From assembly GCA_964614185.1 (NCBI GenBank), contig CAZTKJ010000014.1, positions 1-63,252 of the forward strand: DNA of 63,252 nt. Reading direction: 5' to 3'. Below are positions 31,693 to 40,733 of this stretch, piece after piece. A model generated the notes under the pieces. The model was given only the letters and a program-made list of their open reading frames with translations. It had not been told where the DNA came from and did no database searches. Numbering within the stretch: position 1 is the stretch's first letter; each line of letters starts with the position of its first letter. This DNA is from Suilimivivens sp964614185 (GTDB lineage Bacteria > Bacillota > Clostridia > Lachnospirales > Lachnospiraceae). The position numbers were made by a program, and so were the translations under genes.

Positions 31693-32709
31693 ATGGCCAA
31701 ATCTGCAGATGATAAAATGCCGGGTATTCAGAAGGCAGCCATTCTTTTGATTGCTTTAGGCCCTGAAAGATCTTCTACCATTTTCAAACATTTAAAAGAA
31801 GAAGAAATTGAAGAATTGACTTTGGAAATTGCAAATACAAGAAGCGTAACACCTCAAATCAAGGAAGAGATCATTGATGAATTCTATGAAGTCTGCCTTG
31901 CACAGCAATATATTGCAGAAGGCGGTATTGCATATGCCAAGGATCTTTTGGAAAAGGCTCTTGGCAGCGACAAGGCTATGGATGTTATCGGTAAGCTGAC
32001 AGCGTCCCTTCAGGTAAAGCCTTTCGAGTTTGTCCGTAAGGCAGATCCTTCCCAGCTTCTTAACTTTATTCAGGATGAGCATCCCCAGACAATTGCCCTT
32101 ATTTTGTCTTATCTGCCGGCAGGGCAGGCTGCACTGATCGTTTCAGCGCTGCCCCCTGAAAGACAGTCAGATGTGGCAAAGCGTATTGCCCTGATGGACA
32201 GAACCAGTCCTGATGTGATCAAGGAAGTGGAAAAGGTTTTGGAATCAAAGCTGTCCTCACTGGTAAATCAGGATTATACCATTATCGGTGGTGTGGATGC
32301 TGTTGTAGACATCTTAAATACCGTGGACCGTGGAACAGAGAAGCATATCATGGAAACTTTGGAAATCGAAGAACCGGAACTGGCAGACGAGATCAGGAAG
32401 AAAATGTTCGTATTCGAAGATATTCTGCTGCTTGATGACCGCGCTATCCAGAGAGTTCTCAGGGATGTTGATAATAATGATCTGGCCCTTGCCCTTAAGA
32501 GCGCCAATGAGCAGGTACAGACTGCCGTCTTTAACAATCTGTCCAAGCGTCTTGCAGTTATGATCAAGGAAGATATGGAATTTATGGGACCTGTACGTAT
32601 GAAGGATGTAGAAGAGGCACAGCAGAAGATCGTCAATATTATAAGAAAACTGGAAGACTCCGCAGAAATTGTTATATCCAGAGGCGGAGGTGACGAGATC
32701 GTTGTATAA
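31693..32709 (+). CDS. fliG: Flagellar motor switch protein FliG
   Basis: A 338-residue C-ring protein that transmits rotation between stator and MS ring. N-terminal FliF-binding helices (PGIQKAAILLIALGPERS), the middle-domain FliM-binding motif DEHPQTIALIL and the C-terminal torque domain with charged residues (EDILLLDDRAIQRVLRDVD) are all present. AGGAGGGG precedes ATG 31693. It overlaps the fliH start by about 8 bases. Confidence 0.97.
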   Translation: MAKSADDKMPGIQKAAILLIALGPERSSTIFKHLKEEEIEELTLEIANTRSVTPQIKEEIIDEFYEVCLAQQYIAEGGIAYAKDLLEKALGSDKAMDVIGKLTASLQVKPFEFVRKADPSQLLNFIQDEHPQTIALILSYLPAGQAALIVSALPPERQSDVAKRIALMDRTSPDVIKEVEKVLESKLSSLVNQDYTIIGGVDAVVDILNTVDRGTEKHIMETLEIEEPELADEIRKKMFVFEDILLLDDRAIQRVLRDVDNNDLALALKSANEQVQTAVFNNLSKRLAVMIKEDMEFMGPVRMKDVEEAQQKIVNIIRKLEDSAEIVISRGGGDEIVV

Positions 32710-33565
32710 CAATAATTTGTATAAATCAGGCTGGGTTGTGGTACAGGATGATGAAACCCGGATAATAGATAATAACAGGCTTCTGGAAGAAAAGATCAAT
32801 ATGGCAATACGTGCAGCAAGTCCCGTAGAAAAAGAGCCTCAGGAAGATGCGGAAGGATTTACAGACGGACTTGATGCTGAGCCGATAGATGCTTTGTTTG
32901 CTGCGGAAGAAAGTGAAAGTATCATTAAGGGAATGTCTGATGATGAAAGGGATGCTATTTTACAGGAAGTAGAGCAGGCAAAGGCTGAACTGGAGGATAT
33001 ACGTGCTCAGGCGGATTCCATGATCAGTGATGCCAAATCTAAAATCGGCGCTATGCAGATGAAAGCATATGAAGAAGCCAAACAGCAGGGCTATCAGGAA
33101 GGAGAACGCTTAGGAAGGCAGGAAAGCGATGCCGCAAAGCAGGAATATCTCTCAAAGAAAAAACAGCTGGAAAGTGAGTATGATAAAATGTTCCGGGAAT
33201 TGGAACCGGAATTTATAGAGACCCTGACGGGAATATATGAACATATTTTTAAAGTGGACTTAAGCCGCTATAGGGAGCTTGTTACCAATCTTCTGGTAAA
33301 TGCAATACAGAAGATGGAAGGCACCAAGAATTATCTGGTACATGTATCCAGAGAAGATTATGAAAGCGTTATGACCAATAGAGAACGGCTTCGTGCAGAA
33401 GCAGGAGGCGGGAATGTATCTGTGGAACTGGTGGAGGATATGACTCTGTCCCGTTCCCAATGTTTTATAGAAACCGAGAACGGTATTTATGATTGCAGCC
33501 TTGATACCCAGTTATCTGAGCTGAAGAGAAAATTAAAGCTTCTCTCCTATGAGAGAAACGAATAA
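32702..33565 (+). CDS. fliH: Flagellar assembly protein FliH
   Basis: A regulator of the export ATPase FliI, about 287 residues. It has a long charged helical stretch (AKAELEDIRAQADSMISDAK and onwards, about 80-160) and a C-terminal domain with VELVEDMTLSRSQCFIET, the conserved FliH/YscL ending. The start is not certain: I favour TTG 32702, with GGAGGTG about 9 bases upstream inside fliG; ATG 32669 would overlap fliG by 41 bases. Its position between fliG and fliI is canonical. Confidence 0.9.
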   Translation: MYNNNLYKSGWVVVQDDETRIIDNNRLLEEKINMAIRAASPVEKEPQEDAEGFTDGLDAEPIDALFAAEESESIIKGMSDDERDAILQEVEQAKAELEDIRAQADSMISDAKSKIGAMQMKAYEEAKQQGYQEGERLGRQESDAAKQEYLSKKKQLESEYDKMFRELEPEFIETLTGIYEHIFKVDLSRYRELVTNLLVNAIQKMEGTKNYLVHVSREDYESVMTNRERLRAEAGGGNVSVELVEDMTLSRSQCFIETENGIYDCSLDTQLSELKRKLKLLSYERNE

Positions 33566-33579
33566 AGGATGGAAAGCAA

Positions 33580-34902
33580 TTGGAAGTATCCACAATTAAT
33601 TTATACAAATATAACAGTGTGGTGCAGGACAGCTTCTTTAGAGTTAAAGGTAAGGTAGTAAATGTAGTTGGTCTGACTATAGAGTCCAAAGGCCCTCAGG
33701 CAAAACTGGGTGATATATGTCTGATTTATCCCAGTATGAAGAATGACGGAAGTAAACCTGTTCAGGCTGAAGTGGTAGGATTCAAGGAGGGTAAGGTCCT
33801 TCTGATGCCTTATGACAATGTGGAAGGAATCGGACCGGGAAGCAGTGTGGAAAGTACAGGAGCGCCTTTGACGGTAAAGGTGGATAACAGCCTCCTTGGA
33901 AGAACATTAAACGGTATGGGTCAGCCTGATTCAGGCGAAATGATAATGGGCAGAGAATATCCGGTGGAAGCCAAGCCGCCGGATCCCATGAGCAGAAAAA
34001 TCATCAGCGATGTGCTGTCTCTTGGCGTCAAGGCTGTAGACGGCCTGATTACAATAGGCAAAGGACAGAGAATCGGAATTTTTGCCGGTTCAGGTGTGGG
34101 CAAATCGACTTTGATGGGTATGTTTGCCCGCAATACCAGGGCGGATATCAATGTAATTGCCCTGATCGGCGAGCGCGGCAGAGAAGTAAGAGAGTTTATA
34201 GAAAGAGATTTAGGGCCGGAAGGTATGAAGCGTTCTGTTGTAGTAATAGCCACTTCAGACAGACCGGCTTTGGAACGTAAAAAAGCAGCCCAGACGGCTA
34301 CCGCAATTGCGGAGTATTTTAGAGATCAGGGAAAAGATGTCCTTCTGATGATGGATTCCATGACACGTTTTTCCATGGCACAGCGGGAAATCGGACTGGC
34401 CAGCGGGGAACCTCCTGTGTCAAGAGGATATCCTCCCAGTGTGTATTCTGAGATGCCTAAGCTCCTTGAGAGGGCAGGCTGTTCAGATAAAGGTTCTATT
34501 ACAGGACTTTATACGGTTCTTGTAGATGGTGATGATTTTAATGAGCCCATTACAGATACGGCAAGAAGTATTCTGGACGGGCATATTATGCTGAACAGAA
34601 AGCTGGCTCATAAGAATCATTATCCGGCCATCGATGTATTACAAAGTATCTCCAGATGTATGAGTCAGATTGCGCAAAGAGAGCATAAGCAGGTGGCAGG
34701 CAAGCTGAAAAATGTGCTTGCAACATATAATGAAGCAGAAGATCTGATCAGTATAGGGGCTTACAAAGCAGGAAGCAACCCTGATATTGACTATGCTATC
34801 AGTAAGATCCAGGCAGTCAATCAATTCCTGATGCAGGATGTAAATGATAAATTTACCTTTGATGAAACCATAAAAATGCTGACGGATATTTTTGAAAAAT
34901 AG
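33580..34902 (+). CDS. fliI: Flagellum-specific ATPase FliI
   Basis: A 440-residue F1-beta-like ATPase that unloads chaperone-substrate complexes at the export gate. Walker A is AGSGVGKSTLMGM near residue 172, with ALIGERGREVREF and LLMMDSMTRFSMAQREIGL (Walker B and adjoining segment) following. It starts with TTG 33580, with AAAGGATGG upstream; no in-frame ATG is nearby. FliH and FliJ, its partners, flank it, giving the full soluble ATPase complex. Confidence 0.96.
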   Translation: MEVSTINLYKYNSVVQDSFFRVKGKVVNVVGLTIESKGPQAKLGDICLIYPSMKNDGSKPVQAEVVGFKEGKVLLMPYDNVEGIGPGSSVESTGAPLTVKVDNSLLGRTLNGMGQPDSGEMIMGREYPVEAKPPDPMSRKIISDVLSLGVKAVDGLITIGKGQRIGIFAGSGVGKSTLMGMFARNTRADINVIALIGERGREVREFIERDLGPEGMKRSVVVIATSDRPALERKKAAQTATAIAEYFRDQGKDVLLMMDSMTRFSMAQREIGLASGEPPVSRGYPPSVYSEMPKLLERAGCSDKGSITGLYTVLVDGDDFNEPITDTARSILDGHIMLNRKLAHKNHYPAIDVLQSISRCMSQIAQREHKQVAGKLKNVLATYNEAEDLISIGAYKAGSNPDIDYAISKIQAVNQFLMQDVNDKFTFDETIKMLTDIFEK

Positions 34903-34912
34903 CAGGTGATAC

Positions 34913-35356
34913 ATGGCTAAGTTTATATATAGAATGCAGAGTATCCTTGATATTAAGGAAAAAATGGAAGAGCAGGCGAGGAATGAGTTCGCCCAGGCAA
35001 GACTGCATCTGAATGAAGAAGAAGAGAAACTGAAAAATTTAACAGACAGAAAAGAAGGGTATGAGCAGCAGGGAAGAAAGCTGCAGGAAAGCGGACTTAA
35101 CGTAATTGATATTTTAGAGAACAGAAACGCTATTGAGCGGATGAAGGAATTTATTGCAGTGCAGAAAAAAGCAGTACTTACGGCACAGGCACAGCTGGAA
35201 GATGCCAGAGAGAAGCTGCAGCTTGCCATGCAGGAAAGCAAAACCCAGAATAAGCTTAAGGAAAAAGCATTTGACGAATTTGTAAAAGAAGAAAATGCCA
35301 AAGAATCCAAGGAGATTGACGAACTTGTCAGTTATACCTACGGACAGAAAAAATAA
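34913..35356 (+). CDS. fliJ: Flagellar export protein FliJ
   Basis: A 147-residue antiparallel coiled-coil protein that fits in the FliI hexamer and contacts FlhA. It starts FIYRMQSILDIKEKMEEQA, typical of the family, and is rich in E, K, Q and A throughout with no prolines. CAGGTGA precedes ATG 34913, 10 bases after fliI. Identification rests on composition, size and position as well as the N-terminal motif. Confidence 0.9.
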   Translation: MAKFIYRMQSILDIKEKMEEQARNEFAQARLHLNEEEEKLKNLTDRKEGYEQQGRKLQESGLNVIDILENRNAIERMKEFIAVQKKAVLTAQAQLEDAREKLQLAMQESKTQNKLKEKAFDEFVKEENAKESKEIDELVSYTYGQKK

Positions 35357-35385
35357 AAGGGATTTTGGTAAGTGGAGAAACAATT

Positions 35386-36273
35386 ATGCCGTTAGATGAA
35401 GAAATGAGTAAAGAAGACGCCAAGGCAGATCAACAGCAGCTGAAGGAAGAGAAAAAGAGGCTGAAGGCGGAAAAAAAGGAACAGAAAAGAGCAGCGAAAC
35501 AGCGCGCAAAGGAAATTGCCGATAAGGAAGCGGAGCTTATGGACGAAGAGGGAACAGGCTCCGGTTCTGTTTTTGCAGTGACCTTTGTAATTGTACTGAT
35601 ATGGGTTGCGATTCTGTGTTTGATCGTAAAACTGGATTTTGGCGGTTTCGGCAGCAATGTGCTTACTCCTGTTTTGAAAAATATACCGGTTCTTAACCTG
35701 ATCCTTCCAAATAGCAGCCCTAAGGTTTCGGAGGAGGAAGGCGGAGAGGCAGAGGCTTATGGCGGATATGATAATCTGCGGGATGCTGTAGATTATATCA
35801 AAGAGTTAGAACTTGAACTTGAGAGAGCCAAATCGGCAAACAAGGACAGTAGTGATGAAGTAGCGGAGTTAAAAGCAGAGATTGCCCGTCTGACAACATT
35901 CGAAGAGAGTCAGGTGGAGTTTCAGCGGATCAAAACGGAATTTTATGAGGAAGTTGTTTATGCTGAAAAGGGTCCGGGAGTGGAAGAATACCGGAAATAT
36001 TATGAACAAATAGATCCGGCTGCGGCAGAACACCTGTATAAGCAGGTAATTCAGCAGATTGAAGAAACGGATGAAGTGAAAGATTATGCCCAGGCTTATT
36101 CGGAAATGAAACCTAAGGAGGCTGCTGCTATTTTTGAAGAGATGACGGATAATCTTGATCTGGTGGCCAGAATCCTGAGCGTTATGGAAGCAGGAGACAG
36201 AGGAAAAATACTGGGAGTCATGGATCCTGAAGTGGCATCCAGAATTACCAAAATTATGGATCCTGAGTCTTAA
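35386..36273 (+). CDS. MotE-like flagellar protein with MgtE-N-type domain
   Basis: A 295-residue protein with a highly charged cytoplasmic N-terminus (many K/E, to about residue 50), one membrane helix (about 58-80), a coiled coil (YIKELELELERAKSANK, about 130-170) and a C-terminal module (MKPKEAAAIFEEMTDNLDLV, GKILGVMDPEVASRITKIM) resembling the MgtE N-domain of MotE. MotE-type proteins chaperone or stabilise stator assembly. ATG 35386 is preceded by GTGGAG; TTG 35365 is an alternative. It sits between fliJ and fliK, where many Firmicutes have such a gene. Its stop codon forms part of a sigma-D -35. Confidence 0.8.
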   Translation: MPLDEEMSKEDAKADQQQLKEEKKRLKAEKKEQKRAAKQRAKEIADKEAELMDEEGTGSGSVFAVTFVIVLIWVAILCLIVKLDFGGFGSNVLTPVLKNIPVLNLILPNSSPKVSEEEGGEAEAYGGYDNLRDAVDYIKELELELERAKSANKDSSDEVAELKAEIARLTTFEESQVEFQRIKTEFYEEVVYAEKGPGVEEYRKYYEQIDPAAAEHLYKQVIQQIEETDEVKDYAQAYSEMKPKEAAAIFEEMTDNLDLVARILSVMEAGDRGKILGVMDPEVASRITKIMDPES

Positions 36274-36297
36274 GGAAATAACTTTTTTTGCCGATAT
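36271..36297 (+). promoter_or_regulatory. Sigma-D (sigma-28) promoter upstream of fliK
   Basis: TAAG (36271-36274), exactly 15 bases, then GCCGATAT (36290-36297). This differs from the motility sigma consensus TAAA-N15-GCCGATAT by one base. The -35 overlaps the preceding stop codon TAA. The cognate sigma factor is encoded at 58699. Two small hairpins (36305-36334) lie in the expected leader. Confidence 0.75.
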
Positions 36298-36354
36298 AGA
36301 AGTGTACCTTGAAAAAAGGTCCAAAAGAAGGACTTATAGAAAGGAGGAATGTGG

Positions 36355-37758
36355 ATGACGGGCACATTTGTAAAAGATGTAGGATCCCTTTTGAATTTTG
36401 TTGGAAATCAGGGAACTTCCAATATGGCTGCCAAAACGGGAAATACAAGTGGTTTTGGTGATGTTATGAGTAAGGCATCCTACAGCGACAAAGGCCTGGC
36501 TGCTCAGAACAAATCAGGGAATGAGAAGCCCCAAAGTTTAAACAATGACAGGGTCAATCAATCTCATCCGCGAAAGGAAGCGCTTCAGACTCGTGACAGC
36601 AAAGGAACAAAGCCAAGCGAGGTGACAGCGGATCAGGAACAGGCGGTTAAAGAAGCCGGCAAAGAAATGATTCGTGAAACAGCAGAAGAATTTGATGTCA
36701 GCGAAGAAGAAGTGGTGAAAGCCATGGAAGAACTGGGACTTGGAATGACATCCCTGCTTGATCCGGAGAATCTGACTAAACTTGCACTTGCTCTTTCGGG
36801 AGAGGAAAGCTCACTGGCGCTTTTGACAGATGAAGGATTATATGGAAAAGTGCAGAATCTGTTACAGAGCTTTGAAGAAATCCAGGGTGGTTTGATGGAA
36901 GATTTATCCTTAAGCACTGAGGAATTTGATCAGATGATGACAGAGCTGAAGTCCAAAGGAATTTCTGAAGGCGAACCGGCCTTTTTGGAAGCTGTTTCTA
37001 AACAGCCGGATGAGGACGGAAAAGAACAAGGCAAGGTTACTGTAACAGTAGAAGAAGGAACACAGACGGTAAAACTTGCAGTGGATGAAAACGGCAACAG
37101 CGCTTACGTAGAAGATGTGAAAGCCAAAGAAGAGACGGATCAGAATCCTTCGGAAAAGCATGGAAAAGGAAATGCTGAAAGCGGAAGTGAGAACCGGGGA
37201 CTGGAGAATACCAATCCTTTATTGAATCCTTTGATTCAGGATCAGCCGCAGAACGTTGAAGCAGGTTTTGAACAGATGGCAATGGCTTCAGCACCGGATA
37301 CAGATGAAATCATGAATCAGATTTTAGATCACATGAAAGTTCAGCTTAAACCGGGCATGGATCAACTGGAGATGCAGCTGCATCCGGCAAGTCTTGGAAT
37401 GGTGCATGTACAGCTTACTTCCAAAGGCGGCGAGGTAACGGCTCAGTTCCAGGTACAGAACGAATCAGTGAAAGCAGCAATTGAAAGCCAGTTGACAATT
37501 CTGAAAGAGAATCTGAAGGATGCCGGCGTTAAAGTGGAAGCTGTTGAAGTAACCGTAGAAAGCCATGCTTTTGAAAGTAATCTGTGGCAGGGACAGGAAA
37601 GAGAAGACGGCAGCGCTTATCAAAGCAGCAAAAAAGGTCCCAGAAGAATCAATCTGAATGCTCTTGATGAAGACTTTGAAGAAGAAGCAGATGAAGAAGA
37701 AATTTTGGCAGCTGAGATGATGAGAGCTAACGGCGGAACGGTAGATTATACCGCTTAG
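36355..37758 (+). CDS. fliK: Flagellar hook-length control protein FliK
   Basis: A 467-residue secreted ruler that switches export from hook to filament. The N-terminal 300 residues are hydrophilic, rich in E, Q, S and K and probably unstructured; the C-terminal domain is the conserved hook-length module (QLEMQLHPASLGMVHVQL, then ESQLTILKENLKDAGVKVE). I start at ATG 36355, 7 bases after AGGAGG; ATG 36349 is only one base after it. It is the first gene after the sigma-D promoter and precedes flgD and flgE. Confidence 0.93.
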   Translation: MTGTFVKDVGSLLNFVGNQGTSNMAAKTGNTSGFGDVMSKASYSDKGLAAQNKSGNEKPQSLNNDRVNQSHPRKEALQTRDSKGTKPSEVTADQEQAVKEAGKEMIRETAEEFDVSEEEVVKAMEELGLGMTSLLDPENLTKLALALSGEESSLALLTDEGLYGKVQNLLQSFEEIQGGLMEDLSLSTEEFDQMMTELKSKGISEGEPAFLEAVSKQPDEDGKEQGKVTVTVEEGTQTVKLAVDENGNSAYVEDVKAKEETDQNPSEKHGKGNAESGSENRGLENTNPLLNPLIQDQPQNVEAGFEQMAMASAPDTDEIMNQILDHMKVQLKPGMDQLEMQLHPASLGMVHVQLTSKGGEVTAQFQVQNESVKAAIESQLTILKENLKDAGVKVEAVEVTVESHAFESNLWQGQEREDGSAYQSSKKGPRRINLNALDEDFEEEADEEEILAAEMMRANGGTVDYTA

Positions 37759-37799
37759 CAGTAAAATATTTAAGTACAAAGCACGGAAAGGAGTATTAT

Positions 37800-38525
37800 A
37801 TGGCAGTTGGAGCAGTAGTAAAGAACGGAGAAATACAGGAAACTGCGTCACAGACTTCCGTTCAGGGCGCCGCAAAAAACGGCATGGACAAAGAGGCATT
37901 CTTAAAACTTCTGGTAGCTCAGATGAAATATCAGGATCCCTTAGAGCCTACTTCCAATACAGAATATGTTTCACAGTATGCAACCTTTTCACAGGTGGAA
38001 CAACTGCAGAACATGGCATCAAGTATGGATTTGATGAGGGCATCTTCTATGGTAGGAAAGCTGGTTACGGTAGAAACTACGGATAATAGCGGAAATGCCA
38101 AACAGTTACAGGGTACAGTGGAATATGTTACTTACCAGAATAATAAGGCTTATGTTTCCATCGATGGAAGTTTATATGCAGCAGAAGATGTAGTAGCAAT
38201 CGTTGATGAAACTTATCAGGATGCTTTTGATCTTGGAAAAACTTTTGCAGGAGCATTGGAGGAACTTCCCGCTTACGAATATCTGTCTTTGGACGACAAA
38301 GACGCAGTATCCATTCTTCAGCAGGCTTATAACAGTATGACAACCTATCAGCAGTCCTTTGTTTCCAAAGCAGATCTGGAAAAGCTTCAAAGATATGTGG
38401 CAAGGATTGCAGAACTTACAGCTCTGCAAGAAGCAGACAAGAGCAGTTCATCAGAAACAGAAGGTGTTGACAAGACAGAGGAAACAGAAGGTACAGCCGA
38501 AGAAGGAACAGAAGCAGAAGCTTAA
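37800..38525 (+). CDS. flgD: Flagellar hook assembly scaffold FlgD
   Basis: A 241-residue hook-capping protein. The N-terminal signature (KEAFLKLLVAQMKYQDPLEP, then NTEYVSQYATFSQVEQLQNM) is clear. The middle segment (VGKLVTVETTDNSG) is the small beta domain; the last 30 residues are a low-complexity acidic tail (repeats of E, T and G) that homologues in Bacillus lack. GAAAGGAG precedes ATG 37800. fliK and flgE flank it, consistent with hook building. Confidence 0.95.
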   Translation: MAVGAVVKNGEIQETASQTSVQGAAKNGMDKEAFLKLLVAQMKYQDPLEPTSNTEYVSQYATFSQVEQLQNMASSMDLMRASSMVGKLVTVETTDNSGNAKQLQGTVEYVTYQNNKAYVSIDGSLYAAEDVVAIVDETYQDAFDLGKTFAGALEELPAYEYLSLDDKDAVSILQQAYNSMTTYQQSFVSKADLEKLQRYVARIAELTALQEADKSSSSETEGVDKTEETEGTAEEGTEAEA

Positions 38526-38560
38526 GCAGGATGCAGATAACCACTCATGGAGGAGAGGAA

Positions 38561-38953
38561 ATGAACATTCAAAATAGAGGATTCCTTTCTATTGAGCAGC
38601 TGCAGGATCAATATCTTAGCCAAGGTAAAAATGCAGGTCAGGCCAAAACTCCGGAAGGGTTGTCTTTTCAGGAGATATTGAACCATCACAGTCAGCCGGG
38701 AGAAGTTAAATTTTCCAAGCACGCGGCAGGAAGACTGGCAGATCGGAATATTGAACTGACAGAAGGTCAGATGGAGCGTCTGAATGCAGGCATGGCAAGA
38801 GCAGGACAAAAAGGAATCAAAGAATCATTAGTAATTGTTGATCAGATGGCTTTTATTGTAAATGTTCCCAATAATACGGTGGTAACAGCCATGAATCAGC
38901 AGGATGCACAAGAAAACGTATTTACAAATATTGACGGAGCCGTAATTGTATAG
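38561..38953 (+). CDS. Flagellar operon protein (TIGR02530-like)
   Basis: A 130-residue protein of the small family found between flgD and flgE in Firmicutes. The core EVKFSKHAAGRLADRNIEL, then TEGQMERLNAGMARAGQKG, then LVIVDQMAFIVNVPNNTVVT is characteristic. Its biochemical role is not established to my knowledge; association with hook assembly is inferred from position. I start at ATG 38561, directly after GGAGGAGAGG; the longer frame at 38531 lacks support. Confidence 0.88.
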   Translation: MNIQNRGFLSIEQLQDQYLSQGKNAGQAKTPEGLSFQEILNHHSQPGEVKFSKHAAGRLADRNIELTEGQMERLNAGMARAGQKGIKESLVIVDQMAFIVNVPNNTVVTAMNQQDAQENVFTNIDGAVIV

Positions 38954-39033
38954 CTGGACCTTACGGAAGCTATAGTTCCTGAATGACAGAAGGGACTGAC
39001 AAGGCTCAAATACCTTAAGGAGGTCATTTAATT

Positions 39034-40389
39034 ATGATGAGATCATTGTTTTCTGGTGTTGCAGGTTTAAAGACACACCAGACAAGAATGGACGTTATTG
39101 GTAACAATATCGCCAATGTTAATACTACAGCTTATAAATCACAATCCATGACATTCAGCGATCTGATGTATCAGACTACTCAGGCAGCTTCCGGTGCCAA
39201 TGCAACTACCGGAGTGGGTGGTATTAATGCAAGACAGATCGGTCTTGGTGCTAAGACAAGTGCCATTAAAACAGCGATCACCCAACAGGGTTCCGCTCAG
39301 TCTACCAACGATCCCTTTGATATTATGATTACCGGTGATGCATTTTTTGTAGTTAGCAACGGCCTCAGCAATTACTTTACAAGAGATGGTTCTTTCTATA
39401 TAGACGGAGCCGGCAATCTTGCTATGACCAGTACAGGTTATAATGTTATGGGATGGCAGGTCGACCCTTCTACAGGCAATATTAAACAGGATAATGTTTC
39501 TGCACTTCGTCTCATGACAACCGAAAATTTGACTTATCCGGCAGAAGCTACAGAAGCAGCTACAGTTGCGGGTATCATTGATAAGGACGATACAGATGTC
39601 AACAGTGATGTAGGTAAGATCAGAAATCTGGAATTTTATGATGACAGAGGTTATAAGTATACAGCAAGATTCAGTATTCACAATGAAACACCGGGAGCTG
39701 ATACCGGTAAGTTTTATGTGCAGCTGGATGATATCTTAGGTCCTAACGGCAAGAGTATCGTAGAAGCCGGCAAGTCGGTTGAAGATTATGCAACTCTGGG
39801 CGGAGATGTTAAAGCAGATTTATTTTTTAATTCAGGTAACGGTTCCTTTAACGGAGTTGGAGCAGAAGGAGCAGATAATAAAACCATCGACCTGCAGTTT
39901 GTTAACATGGATAATTTTAAAACCATTACTATGGATTTCTCCGGATGCAGCAATATTGCACACAACGGAGCATCTACCGTGGAAACTCTTCGTGGAGATG
40001 CCGGCGGTCTGAAGGCCGGACGTAAAGTAGGTGAGATGACCGGTATTGATATTCAGAAGGATGGTATGATTTATGCTACTTATGATAATGGAATGTCAAG
40101 ACTCCTTGGACAGATTGCAGTAGCAACATTTCCTAATGCGTCCGGTCTTGCCAAGGAAGGTGATAACCTGTATTCCGCAACACAGAACTCAGGTGAGTTT
40201 GACGGAATCGGAGTAGACATTACTTCTGACGGCGGATATATGAATACAGGTGTTTTGGAAATGAGTAATGTAGATCTTTCCTCCGAGTTTACGGAAATGA
40301 TCACTACACAGAGAGGTTTCCAGGCAAACAGCCGTATCATAACAGTTTCAGATACATTGTTGGAAGAACTGATCAATCTGAAGCGGTAA
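39034..40389 (+). CDS. flgE: Flagellar hook protein FlgE
   Basis: A 451-residue hook subunit. The N-terminal D0 region begins MRSLFSGVAGLKTHQTRMD with VIGNNIANVNTTAYKSQ, and the C-terminal D0 region has SNVDLSSEFTEMITTQRGFQ and ANSRIITVSDTLLEELINL. The middle domains D1/D2 (residues 100-400) are beta-rich and carry the surface-exposed part. AAGGAGG lies 12 bases before ATG 39034. A strong hairpin follows the gene at 40463. Confidence 0.96.
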   Translation: MMRSLFSGVAGLKTHQTRMDVIGNNIANVNTTAYKSQSMTFSDLMYQTTQAASGANATTGVGGINARQIGLGAKTSAIKTAITQQGSAQSTNDPFDIMITGDAFFVVSNGLSNYFTRDGSFYIDGAGNLAMTSTGYNVMGWQVDPSTGNIKQDNVSALRLMTTENLTYPAEATEAATVAGIIDKDDTDVNSDVGKIRNLEFYDDRGYKYTARFSIHNETPGADTGKFYVQLDDILGPNGKSIVEAGKSVEDYATLGGDVKADLFFNSGNGSFNGVGAEGADNKTIDLQFVNMDNFKTITMDFSGCSNIAHNGASTVETLRGDAGGLKAGRKVGEMTGIDIQKDGMIYATYDNGMSRLLGQIAVATFPNASGLAKEGDNLYSATQNSGEFDGIGVDITSDGGYMNTGVLEMSNVDLSSEFTEMITTQRGFQANSRIITVSDTLLEELINLKR

Positions 40390-40462
40390 GGTACATAAGT
40401 AAAAGCTCTGTAAAGAGCAGATAAATGCAGAACTTTAGAAAGATTCAAATTTTATAAACGTA

Positions 40463-40491
40463 GGAGGGAACCGGATTTTCCGGTTCCCTTT
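40463..40491 (+). promoter_or_regulatory. Strong hairpin between flgE and flbD
   Basis: GGGAACCGG (40466-40474) pairs perfectly with CCGGTTCCC (40480-40488) around ATTTT, extendable by one A-T and two wobble pairs. Only TTTA follows, so it is at best a weak terminator. A smaller hairpin GCTCT/AGAGC lies at 40406-40419. Together they may set processing or attenuation between hook and motor genes. Confidence 0.6.
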
Positions 40492-40528
40492 AGGCGTTTG
40501 CAATTTCGGTAAAAAGAGAGGAAGCCGG

Positions 40529-40714
40529 ATGATAGAGGTAACGAAAATAAACGGAACAAAAGTGCTTATAAATCCCGATTTGATCGAGATGGTAGAAGAA
40601 ACGCCGGATACGGTAATTGCATTTACCACCGGCAGAAAAATAATTGTAAAAGAAAGTAGACAAGAAGTGAAAAATCTTGTAATATTGTATAGAAAGGATA
40701 TTTTTGCGAATTAA
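40529..40714 (+). CDS. flbD: FlbD/SwrD family flagellar protein
   Basis: A 61-residue protein, MIEVTKINGTKVLINPDLIE and onwards, which closely follows the FlbD/SwrD family (needed for full flagellar power in Bacillus). The fold is predicted beta-rich with a GRKIIVKES hairpin. GAGAGGAAG precedes ATG 40529. It lies immediately before motA and motB, consistent with the proposed role of SwrD in stator function. Confidence 0.92.
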   Translation: MIEVTKINGTKVLINPDLIEMVEETPDTVIAFTTGRKIIVKESRQEVKNLVILYRKDIFAN

Positions 40715-40733
40715 CGTGAAATGGGTGTGAATT

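Noticed and set aside
35518..35525. GCCGATAA inside the MotE-like gene as a sigma-D promoter
   Set aside because: It lies in codons of the N-terminus and has no TAAA 15 bases upstream.
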